Assembly: GCA_027038695.1 (NCBI GenBank) | Contig: JALWHA010000223.1 | Coordinates: 1-15,560, forward strand | Reading direction: 5' to 3' | DNA: 15,560 nt | From: Acidobacteriota bacterium | GTDB taxonomy: Bacteria > Acidobacteriota > Holophagae > Thermotomaculales > Thermotomaculaceae | Shown here: positions 1 through 7,413 of the stretch, piece by piece | Layout of the letters: the number at the start of each line of letters is the position of its first letter | Position numbering within the stretch: position 1 is the first letter of the stretch | Translations under genes and position numbers: made by a program | Notes under the pieces: generated by a model | What the model was told of the DNA's origin: nothing | Database searches by the model: none | The model's input: the letters and a program-made list of their open reading frames with translations, nothing else

Positions 1-3
1 ATA

Positions 4-417
4 TTAGATTCCGGCTAAAATCAGATAAAGCCAGTTTAGAAAGAAAAAAACTATTATTAGTATCAAAATTAGTTTTTTTTCTCTTTTTGTGATAAGAATC
101 ACCAGTTTTTTTTGGACAAGTATAGGTAAAAACCCGCTTAAACTCCACAAACCTAAAAACACTCCGAACACAAACATAAAAGGGTTGTATTTAAAGGCCG
201 AAAGCAAATCAAAGTTATAAAGGGAAAGGACAAGCCTCGTTGTCCCGCAGGTGGGACAGGGGTAACCAGTAAACTCTTTAAATTGACACTTCATATGCGG
301 CATTAACCCAAACTTGACTATAATAAAACCGGTTAAAGCTGAAAAAGCCAACACCAGAAAATAAATAAGGGGGATATTTATCTCCCCCTTATTATACTTC
401 TCAAATTTAAAAACCAT
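4..417 (-). CDS. DUF2752 family membrane protein
   Basis: A complete 137-residue protein. It carries the DUF2752 signature TGYPCPTCGTTR at residues 50-61, with two cysteines in a CPxCG arrangement, and three to four hydrophobic stretches (about 15-36, 75-98 and 112-135). The family is known as small inner-membrane proteins of undefined function; the CPxCG motif could bind metal or be redox active, but that is inference. The ATG lies 3 nt past the stop of the upstream zinc-ribbon/Yip1 gene, so the two are probably co-transcribed. No strong ribosome binding site precedes it, which suggests translational coupling. A perfect 11-bp inverted repeat lies inside codons near its start (364-393). Confidence 0.8.
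   Translation of the reverse strand: MVFKFEKYNKGEINIPLIYFLVLAFSALTGFIIVKFGLMPHMKCQFKEFTGYPCPTCGTTRLVLSLYNFDLLSAFKYNPFMFVFGVFLGLWSLSGFLPILVQKKLVILITKREKKLILILIIVFFFLNWLYLILAGI
364..393. repeat. Perfect 11-bp inverted repeat inside the DUF2752 gene start
   Basis: The arms AATAAGGGGGA (364-374) and TCCCCCTTATT (383-393) are exact complements around an 8-nt loop. In the minus-strand mRNA the hairpin begins about 24 nt after the start codon and is followed by a U/A-rich run (TATTTATTTTC). It could attenuate transcription or translation of the DUF2752 gene; it also encodes protein (around NKGEINIPLIY). Confidence 0.6.
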
Positions 418-420
418 ATA

Positions 421-1242
421 TCAATGACTTCCCGCCGCCGCTATACCTACAATTCCGACAATAGCCACCACATAGATAATAATACACAAACAACAGAACA
501 GGTAAGGAACAAGTACGGCAAACGAAGCCTTGCCCGTACCGGTCTCGTGCACTTCGGCCAAACCAACTATGTTTAAAACAATTCTATATATCCCGCCTAT
601 TAAACTACCGCAAAAAGGAATTATGGCAAACAACATAGCCGCAGAGGTGTAAGCCACCACGTTTATAGTGGATTCAAAACCGTTTTTGGCTCCGTTGACG
701 ATCATTAAAAGCAGATGGTAAATACCCCCCATAATAAACAAACCTATTACTACCCCGATAGGGATAAGCACTATGCCTAAAAACCCGCCGAAAACGGCAA
801 ACATTCCCTGCAATTGTAATTCTTTTGCCGGAATATGCCCGAATTTGCTTAACATTGAATAAAGCGAGCCTCTAAAAACAAGATTGTAAATAAACCCGAA
901 TATGCCCGAAACAAATCCCACAATAATAGCAAAGAGAATTCCCGAGCCTATCTGTTCTTGAAAATTATAATCCGTAAAAAACTCTTTGGGACTAAATAAA
1001 GCAAGCTTAACAGTGGTAAAAAGCCTGTCAAAAAACGGCAACGAAGAATCGGCAAAAGGAATTGTTTTTTTCTTTCCAGCGGGAACATTTGAGGGAATAT
1101 ACTCGGGAGCAACCGGCGGAGGCGGCATTTCACTTACTGGTTCTCCAGCATTTACTTCTTCTTTTTTTAACGTATAACCGCAGTTAGGACATTTGGTTTC
1201 GTCCCCGTTTAAATCAAAACCGCATTCGGGACATTTAATCAT
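421..1242 (-). CDS. Zinc-ribbon plus Yip1-type multi-pass membrane protein
   Basis: A 273-residue protein. The N-terminus is a zinc ribbon with C4, C7, C18 and C21 (CPECG...CPNCG). A proline-rich linker follows (about residues 35-55, PPPPVAP), then a membrane domain with about five hydrophobic helices from residue 98 to the end. The layout matches bacterial Yip1-domain proteins with an N-terminal zinc-ribbon. These are widespread membrane proteins without an established biochemical role in bacteria. The start ATG is well supported by GGAGGAAATT just upstream. It lies 48 nt downstream of purA, with a hairpin in between, and 3 nt ahead of the DUF2752 gene. Confidence 0.75.
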   Translation of the reverse strand: MIKCPECGFDLNGDETKCPNCGYTLKKEEVNAGEPVSEMPPPPVAPEYIPSNVPAGKKKTIPFADSSLPFFDRLFTTVKLALFSPKEFFTDYNFQEQIGSGILFAIIVGFVSGIFGFIYNLVFRGSLYSMLSKFGHIPAKELQLQGMFAVFGGFLGIVLIPIGVVIGLFIMGGIYHLLLMIVNGAKNGFESTINVVAYTSAAMLFAIIPFCGSLIGGIYRIVLNIVGLAEVHETGTGKASFAVLVPYLFCCLCIIIYVVAIVGIVGIAAAGSH

Positions 1243-1259
1243 AATTTCCTCCAGATAAA

Positions 1260-1288
1260 TTAGTGGTTTGATTAAATGTTACCACTAA
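1260..1288. repeat. 8-bp inverted repeat directly after purA
   Basis: The arms TTAGTGGT (1260-1267) and ACCACTAA (1281-1288) are perfect complements around a 13-nt loop, starting 2 nt after the purA stop. On the minus strand only TTTATC follows, so this is a poor intrinsic terminator. It could be a 3' stabilising or attenuating stem, or a protein-binding dyad ahead of the next gene. Confidence 0.5.
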
Positions 1289-1290
1289 AA

Positions 1291-2592
1291 TTAAGCCTTC
1301 TCAAGAAAATTATAAGTTACTATGCTTTCACTTCTATCCGGACCTACGGATATTAGATATACTTCTGTTTCAAGTTTGTCTGCTATAAATTTCACATAAT
1401 CCTGTGCTTCAATAGGAAGATCTTCAAACGTCTTTACCCCCGTAATATCAATGTCCCAGCCTTTTAAAAATTTATAAACAGGCTCCACTTTTTCAAGAAG
1501 GTTTATATCGGAAGGAAACTCTTTGAGTTTGGAACCCTTGTACTTATATTCAACGCAAACAGGAAGTTCGGTAAATTTGCTTAAAACATCAAGTTTCATA
1601 AGAGCAATATGGGTATACCCGTTCACTATAGCCGCATACTTTGCCGCAACAAGGTCAAACCAACCGCACCTTCTCGGCCTTCCTGTGGTGGTACCGAATT
1701 CCCCGCCTATTGACCTCAGGATCTCGCCTAATCCGTTTTGTGCTTCAGAGGGAAAAGGGCCGTTGCCCACCCTTGTGCAGTATGCTTTAAATATCCCTAA
1801 AGAGTAATCAAGTTTGCTCGCGGGAAAACCGGCACCGGAAGAAATACCGCCGGCTATAACCGACGAAGAGGTAACAAAGGGATATGTGCCGTGGTCAATA
1901 TCAAGCAAAGAAGCCTGAGCCCCCTCAAAAAGGATTGATTTGCCTTCTCTGTACAATTTATCAAGTTTATAAACCGTGTTTGAAACAAACGGTCTGAGAA
2001 ATTCTCTTATCTCCAACAGATCATTATAGAGTTTGTCAATATCCACAATTTCGGAGTTAAAGTAATTTTCAAACAGGTAGTTCAGACAGTCCAGGCTGTC
2101 TTTTAACATAACTTTTAAACCTTCGTCGTTGTACAGGTCTATCACTCTGATCCCGGTTCTCAAAGCTTTGGTAGCATAAGAGGGGCCTATACCCCTTCCA
2201 GTCGTACCTATTTTTCTAAAAACCCTGCTTTTTTCCAGAGATCTGTCCAGCACATTATGAAAGGGAAGAACAAGATGAGCCCTGTCGCTTATAGAAAGTT
2301 TCTCGGGGGTTACTTCAATTCCATTTGATTTCAGGTTTTCAATTTCTTCCTTTAATCCGAATGGGTCAAGCACAACCCCGTTTCCTATTATGCACACTTT
2401 ATCTTTATGGAATATTCCCGAAGGTATAAGGTGGAGAAAGTATGTTTTTCTGTTGATCACAACTGTATGCCCGGCGTTGCTTCCTCCCTGAAACCTCGCA
2501 ACTACGTCAAAATCCCGGGAAAGGACATCTATAACTTTTCCCTTCCCCTCGTCTCCCCATTGCCCTCCTGTCACACAAATATTAATTCCCAT
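1291..2592 (-). CDS. purA: Adenylosuccinate synthetase
   Basis: This enzyme makes adenylosuccinate from IMP, aspartate and GTP, the first committed step to AMP, in the cytosol. The 433-residue product has the family landmarks: the GTP loop GQWGDEGKGK near the N-terminus with catalytic D14, H42 in GGSNAGHT, the IMP-binding region GTTGRGIGPSYATKALRTGI, TRVGNGPFPSE and GTTTGRPRRCGWFD. The length is normal. An upstream in-frame TTG at 2604 is not used here, because GGAG sits 6 nt ahead of the ATG at 2592 and because D14/H42 then align with the family (D13/H41 in E. coli). It is the first gene after a terminator, with a probable promoter at 2629-2637. The neighbours are unrelated to purine synthesis. 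Confidence 0.97.
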   Translation of the reverse strand: MGINICVTGGQWGDEGKGKVIDVLSRDFDVVARFQGGSNAGHTVVINRKTYFLHLIPSGIFHKDKVCIIGNGVVLDPFGLKEEIENLKSNGIEVTPEKLSISDRAHLVLPFHNVLDRSLEKSRVFRKIGTTGRGIGPSYATKALRTGIRVIDLYNDEGLKVMLKDSLDCLNYLFENYFNSEIVDIDKLYNDLLEIREFLRPFVSNTVYKLDKLYREGKSILFEGAQASLLDIDHGTYPFVTSSSVIAGGISSGAGFPASKLDYSLGIFKAYCTRVGNGPFPSEAQNGLGEILRSIGGEFGTTTGRPRRCGWFDLVAAKYAAIVNGYTHIALMKLDVLSKFTELPVCVEYKYKGSKLKEFPSDINLLEKVEPVYKFLKGWDIDITGVKTFEDLPIEAQDYVKFIADKLETEVYLISVGPDRSESIVTYNFLEKA

Positions 2593-2628
2593 ATCTATCT
2601 CCAAAAGTTTTTTACTCAGACTTAATAA

Positions 2629-2637
2629 ATTTTACCA
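2629..2637 (-). promoter_or_regulatory. Possible extended -10 promoter for purA
   Basis: Read on the minus strand, TGGTAAAAT fits an extended -10 (TGnTAAAAT) between the upstream terminator and the purA start, giving a leader of roughly 30 nt. A second TATAAT lies at 2650-2655. No convincing -35 hexamer was found for either, so the exact start is uncertain. Confidence 0.35.
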
Positions 2638-2659
2638 CAGTCAGAAAGAATTATAGGGG

Positions 2660-2690
2660 AAAAACAAAAAAAGCGGGGATTTCTCCCCGC
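2660..2690 (-). terminator. Intrinsic terminator after pepF
   Basis: On the minus strand GCGGGGAGAAATCCCCGC forms a 7-bp GC-rich stem (arms 2673-2679 and 2684-2690) with a 4-nt loop, followed by TTTTTTTGTTTTT. It lies 20 nt after the pepF stop and ends the long twelve-gene unit, separating it from purA. Confidence 0.92.
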
Positions 2691-2709
2691 ATTTCAAAAT
2701 ATTTTAAAA

Positions 2710-4569
2710 TTAATTTTTCTCTTTAAGAAGTTTCTCAATCTCATCCATTGTATCGTTAAAAACCTTCATTGTCGTTTTAAAAGGCACATCGGTTTCAAGG
2801 TCTGCTCCCGCCTTCCTTAAAATGTTTATTGGGGTATCGGAGCAACCGGATTTAATAAATCCTAAATACTCGTCAACGTCTTTTTGATTGCCGTGAATAA
2901 CTTTCTGAGCAAGGTGTGTGGAAGCAATAAGAGAGGTTGCATACTGATATACATAAAAGTTATAGTAAAAATGAGGAATATAAGCCCATTCCACCCCGTA
3001 AAGGTCATCAACCTTGCAAATACCCTTGTCGTGCCCGTAGTATTTTCTCACAATTTTAAGGTATAACTTTGAAAGGTCCGCTCCTGTTAAAGCCTCTCCT
3101 CTTTCCACCCTTTTGTGTATCTCAAGTTCAAACTCGGCAAACATAGCCTGCCTGAAAATAGTCTGCCTTATATTTTCAAGCAAATGACCCAACAAAAAGA
3201 GTTTCATATCCCTGTCTTTCGCATGGGTTAGAAGGTAATGGTTCAGCAAATTCTCGTTAAAGGTTGAAGCAACTTCGGCAACAAAAATGGTGTAATCAGA
3301 GTAAACGTAAGGCTGATATGTATTGGAAAACATAGAATGCATTGAGTGACCTAACTCGTGTGCAAGGGTTGAAAGTGATTCATAATCGCCGTTGTAGTTT
3401 AAAAGAATGTAAGGATGTACATCGTAAGCGTTTCCACTTGAATAGGCCCCGCCCTTCTTTCCATCATTAGGATAAACGTCAATCCATCTTTCCGCAAAGG
3501 CCCTGTTAAGGTATTTAGCGTACTCTTTGCCCAAGGGTTTCAATGCATTTAAAATAATCTTTTGAGCGTCTTTGTAATCGTATTTTACGTCAACACTCTT
3601 GACCAGGGGGGTATAAAGATCCGCATATGTTAACTCTTTCAATCCCAGCATCTTCTTCCTTAATTTCAAATACCTGTAAAGGGACGGAAGGTTGTCGTTA
3701 ATCTCCTTAACCAGTTGAGTGTAAACCTTAACCGGCACCTCATTGGGGTCTAAAGCAGCCTCAAGAGAAGAATTATACTTTTCAGCACTTGCGTAAAACC
3801 AATCTTTTTTCACCTGGGAATAAAGCAAAGTACCGAATGTGTTTTCAAACTCTTTATATGTTCCGAAAAATTTTGGAAAAACTATATTTCTTATCTTTAT
3901 ATCGGGGTTTGAACGCCATTTTGTATACGCAGCCTGATTTAATCTGACCTTTTCACCGTTTAATTCAACTACCGGGAAAGGCATATCTGTAAAAGAAAGT
4001 ATTGCAAAGGTTTGATAAGCGGTATCGGAGATCATTGAGGTTTTTGCAAGTAAAGCCTCTTCTTTTTCGGACAATATATGCTTTTTCTTTTTCAAAACCC
4101 TGCTTAACATTAATTTATACAGTTGCAACCCCTTGTCTTTCTTAATGAATTCATTGATCTTTTTTTCACCGATTGAAATAATTTCAGGCTGAATAAAAGA
4201 AGATGCCTCAGCAAATTTTCTTGCAACATTAAAGGTTTCATTCTTCAATTTTTGATTTTCCGAATTCCCCAAATCCTGATCAGCTTTTAGAGAAACATAG
4301 GTGGTAAGCCTATCCAATTCTCTATTAAGGTCAAAAAACAAATCAAGGCATTCTTTTAACTCTTTCGGTGAATTGCCCAATTTACCGTGAAATTTAGCCA
4401 ATTTATCTATCTTTTTAGAAAATTCCGCTCTCTTTTGTTTAAAAACCTGAACGGACGGGTAAAGATCGTTTAAATTCCACTTAAACTGTTCCGGGATATC
4501 GCTCCTGCTTTTGGTAACCGCCGTTAAACTAAAAAGCATTGCCAAACTCATTAAGATAAAAAACTTCAT
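2710..4569 (-). CDS. pepF: Exported oligoendopeptidase F (M3 family)
   Basis: A zinc metallopeptidase of 619 residues, close to the PepF family length. The zinc site is HELGH at 404-408, with the third ligand E432 in FVAEVAST. The typical N-terminal helical M3 region precedes it. Unlike the usual cytosolic PepF, this one begins with MKFFILMSLAMLFSLTAVTK, a plausible signal peptide, so it probably acts in the periplasm on short peptides. AGGAGG lies 5 nt before the ATG. It is the last gene of the unit, 11 nt after the PBP1A gene and 20 nt before the terminator. A role in clipping peptides released during envelope turnover fits the neighbours but is inference. Confidence 0.92.
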   Translation of the reverse strand: MKFFILMSLAMLFSLTAVTKSRSDIPEQFKWNLNDLYPSVQVFKQKRAEFSKKIDKLAKFHGKLGNSPKELKECLDLFFDLNRELDRLTTYVSLKADQDLGNSENQKLKNETFNVARKFAEASSFIQPEIISIGEKKINEFIKKDKGLQLYKLMLSRVLKKKKHILSEKEEALLAKTSMISDTAYQTFAILSFTDMPFPVVELNGEKVRLNQAAYTKWRSNPDIKIRNIVFPKFFGTYKEFENTFGTLLYSQVKKDWFYASAEKYNSSLEAALDPNEVPVKVYTQLVKEINDNLPSLYRYLKLRKKMLGLKELTYADLYTPLVKSVDVKYDYKDAQKIILNALKPLGKEYAKYLNRAFAERWIDVYPNDGKKGGAYSSGNAYDVHPYILLNYNGDYESLSTLAHELGHSMHSMFSNTYQPYVYSDYTIFVAEVASTFNENLLNHYLLTHAKDRDMKLFLLGHLLENIRQTIFRQAMFAEFELEIHKRVERGEALTGADLSKLYLKIVRKYYGHDKGICKVDDLYGVEWAYIPHFYYNFYVYQYATSLIASTHLAQKVIHGNQKDVDEYLGFIKSGCSDTPINILRKAGADLETDVPFKTTMKVFNDTMDEIEKLLKEKN

Positions 4570-4580
4570 AATACCTCCTG

Positions 4581-7127
4581 TTAATGGTAAATAATAAACT
4601 CTATATTAGGTTTAATTTCTCCCGTTTTAGGATCAACCATAATATTCTTACCGTGTTGCTCATAGTAAGGAAGTGCAAGCATCTCATGAATCTCTTTAGT
4701 GCATTTTTCAACAGGCTGAGTGCCTTTCTTAAACGCCTCAAGGATTATGTTTTCAGGCTTGCAACCTGCGTTTATATTTGCAAGCAACCCGCTTTTTTTA
4801 TCAATAGGCACCCTTATAATCCCTTTGGGGACAGGCCAATCAGTTTTTACAGTGTGTTTTATATACTCTTTCATAAAATTAATCCAGATAGGCAAAGCCG
4901 CCCTTGCTCCCGTTTCCTTATTACCCAAAGTTTCTTTCAAGTCAAAGCCTACCCATACCCCTAAGGTGATATTCGGGTCGCTTCCCACAAACCAGGCATC
5001 GGTATAATTGTCAGTTGTTCCTGTTTTACCACATAAATTCCAGTTTAACTGCCTCGCTCTTCTTCCGGTACCGTGCTCTATAACACCCCTCATTCCCTCA
5101 AGGGTTATATACGCCGTTTCGGGAGAGATCGCCCTGTACGAGAGTATGGTCTGCTCCTCCAAAGTATTGCCGTATCTATCTTCTACCTTCCTAATAAAAA
5201 AAGGTTCTGTGGTTACACCTAAATTAGCAATAGTCCCGTAAGCCCTGCAAACCTCATACAAAGTTAAATCGGTAGAACCTAAAGCGGAAGACAGGTAAGG
5301 GGCAATCTGTTCTTGAATCCCCAACTTTTTTGCAAAAGACCTTATTTTTTTATAACCTATTCTGTTAAAGAGTTTTACCGAAACTATATTTTTTGACTTT
5401 TCCAGAGCTCTTCTTAAAGTTATCAGCCCGTCATATTCGTGATAATAATTCTTTGGCTCATAAGGTTCAGGCTCATCAACCTCCCCTTTTCTTATCTTTC
5501 TTTTGTACTCTTCACTTAACTCATATTTTTGAATATTTCCGTATTCATCCACATAAAATAGTTTGGGGTCTAAAAATATAGTCGGCTCGTCAAAGAAAGT
5601 ATCCGCCAATGTAAAGGCACTGTCAAAAGCGGCACCATAAAGTATAGGCTTAAACACGGAACCGGTCTGCCTTTTCGCCTGTATTGCCCTGTTAAATTTG
5701 GAACGCTTAAAACTATACCCCCCTACCATTGCAAGTATCTCACCAGAATGGTGGTTTATTGCAAGTAACGCACCTTCAACCTTAGGTTCCTGATCAAGGG
5801 ATATATTGTACTTTTTGTTTTCAGGGTCAAATTTATGTATCTTGAACAATACCACATCACCAGGCTTCAAAATCTCGTTAACCTTTTTTGCCTTTGTCCA
5901 GACAATTTCGTACTTTCCTATCTTTATCCTATAATTCTTTATCCTGACAATTGCCGATTTCTCGTCTGATTTAACGATAACTCCTTCAACCGTATCCCCT
6001 TCTTCAATTGTCTTGTTCCATGTGGGAGACCAATAGGTTTCAATTTCCCCTTTTTTTACGAATTTTTTATCTTTCGGCCTGAAGCCCTGTCTTTTGTCAA
6101 GTGCCTTTAACCCGTCTTTTACCGCTTCTTCGGCCTTTTTCTGCAACCTTAAATCCAAAGTGGTATATACGCTTAACCCGTCGTCTAAAACAGTATCCGC
6201 CCCATACTTCTGATAGAGATACTTTCTCACTTCTTCCAGAAAGTATGCCCCTACCCGCTCCTCTTCCGTTTTGCTTTCCCCGGGAAGCACCAAAGGCGTT
6301 TTAACAGCGTCAAGATATTCTTCTTTAGTAATATACTTTTCCTTAAGCATCCTCCATAAGACATGGTCTCTTCTCTTTTTTGCTAATTTTATATTCCTTG
6401 TCGGAGAATACCTTGAAGGTGCCTGAACAAGGCCTGCTAAAAAAGCGCTTTCAGGTATGGTTAATTCTGCGGCATCTTTACCGAAATAATATCGTGAAGC
6501 AGCCTGCAAACCGTATAAACCTCTCCCGAAATAAACCTGATTAGCATACCTTTCAAATATCTCCTCTTTTGTAAACATTCTCTCAACCTGAATAGCCAGT
6601 AACGCCTCGGTGATCTTTCTCTTTATACTTTTTTCTTTTCTGCCTGTCATCTGTCTTACAAGTTGCATGGTTATAGTAGAAGCACCCTGTGAAGCCCGCC
6701 TTGTTAAAACATCGTGGATTGCAGCCCTTAAAATTCCGTAAGGGTCAACCCCCACATGCTCAAAAAACCTCGCATCCTCAACTGCAACAAGTGCTTCCAC
6801 AAAACTCTTAGGAATATCCTTGTAACTGATTAATTCTCTCTTTTCCCTTGCGAAAGTGCCGATTACGTCTCCGTGTATATCGTAAACCTTGGTAATTAAC
6901 TTGGGTTTGAAATCCCTTAACTTATCCATCAATTCATTGTTCTGTCCTAAAGAAAGGACATATTTTGCAAAAGCAAAACCGAACAACATACAAAATATAA
7001 AAAAAACTGATATATATAAAAGCCTTTTCCCTAACGGTTTTTTCTTTTTCCTTCTTAACTCTTTTAAATTTACTTCTTCTCCGTCTCGCTCAATAACAAT
7101 ATCTTTATTTGATTTTTTTTCACTCAT
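4581..7127 (-). CDS. mrcA: Penicillin-binding protein 1A (class A)
   Basis: A bifunctional peptidoglycan synthase of 848 residues. It has a short basic cytoplasmic tail and one membrane anchor at about 36-57. The GT51 glycosyltransferase domain follows, with catalytic E117 in VEDARFFEH and the RRASQGASTITMQLVRQ block at 143-159. An OB-like insert at about 370-445 is characteristic of PBP1A. The transpeptidase domain has S490xxK493 (TGSVFKP), S578-K579-N580 and KTGTT at 701-705. All catalytic motifs are intact. The start overlaps the end of the thiamine-binding-protein gene by 8 nt, and pepF follows after 11 nt. It polymerises glycan strands and cross-links stem peptides outside the inner membrane. 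Confidence 0.96.
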   Translation of the reverse strand: MSEKKSNKDIVIERDGEEVNLKELRRKKKKPLGKRLLYISVFFIFCMLFGFAFAKYVLSLGQNNELMDKLRDFKPKLITKVYDIHGDVIGTFAREKRELISYKDIPKSFVEALVAVEDARFFEHVGVDPYGILRAAIHDVLTRRASQGASTITMQLVRQMTGRKEKSIKRKITEALLAIQVERMFTKEEIFERYANQVYFGRGLYGLQAASRYYFGKDAAELTIPESAFLAGLVQAPSRYSPTRNIKLAKKRRDHVLWRMLKEKYITKEEYLDAVKTPLVLPGESKTEEERVGAYFLEEVRKYLYQKYGADTVLDDGLSVYTTLDLRLQKKAEEAVKDGLKALDKRQGFRPKDKKFVKKGEIETYWSPTWNKTIEEGDTVEGVIVKSDEKSAIVRIKNYRIKIGKYEIVWTKAKKVNEILKPGDVVLFKIHKFDPENKKYNISLDQEPKVEGALLAINHHSGEILAMVGGYSFKRSKFNRAIQAKRQTGSVFKPILYGAAFDSAFTLADTFFDEPTIFLDPKLFYVDEYGNIQKYELSEEYKRKIRKGEVDEPEPYEPKNYYHEYDGLITLRRALEKSKNIVSVKLFNRIGYKKIRSFAKKLGIQEQIAPYLSSALGSTDLTLYEVCRAYGTIANLGVTTEPFFIRKVEDRYGNTLEEQTILSYRAISPETAYITLEGMRGVIEHGTGRRARQLNWNLCGKTGTTDNYTDAWFVGSDPNITLGVWVGFDLKETLGNKETGARAALPIWINFMKEYIKHTVKTDWPVPKGIIRVPIDKKSGLLANINAGCKPENIILEAFKKGTQPVEKCTKEIHEMLALPYYEQHGKNIMVDPKTGEIKPNIEFIIYH

Positions 7128-7413
7128 CCAACTTCTCCAATACTGACTTTACCTTTTTATCCATTCTATTCAATTCATTTCCCCTATCGTCTATGCTGAT
7201 CCTTGTCAAAACCCTGTTAGCATGCTGTTTCATAAGATTGTGACATTTTTTTATTAATTCAAACACCCTATCGGTTTCTCCCTCAATAATTGTTCCCATA
7301 GGGGTTAATTGATATTTTAATCCGCTTGACTCCACTTCTTTAATCAAAATAGCAACGTACTTTGAGAGAGATTCTTCCCCCGTTATAGGGACAATCGAGA
7401 ATTCGGCAATCAC
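7120..7413 (-). CDS. MTH1187/UPF0045 family thiamine-binding protein
   Basis: A 97-residue protein of the MTH1187/YqgV (UPF0045, DUF77) type: a single ferredoxin-like domain beginning AEFSIVPITG, with YQLTPMGTIIEG in the middle and a C-terminal helix ending in KVKSVLEKLDE. Family members assemble into oligomers and several bind thiamine. It starts with GTG overlapping the stop of the upstream gene (GTGA), with GGAGG 7 nt ahead, and overlaps the PBP1A gene by 8 nt. It lies in the same unit as thiFSGH, which supports a thiamine link, although it is four genes downstream of thiH. The biochemical role remains unproven. Confidence 0.8.
   Translation of the reverse strand: MIAEFSIVPITGEESLSKYVAILIKEVESSGLKYQLTPMGTIIEGETDRVFELIKKCHNLMKQHANRVLTRISIDDRGNELNRMDKKVKSVLEKLDE

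Noticed and set aside
2593..2604. Upstream TTG start for purA adding four residues
   Set aside because: The Shine-Dalgarno overlaps these codons and is correctly spaced for the ATG at 2592, and family numbering of the catalytic residues fits the shorter form.
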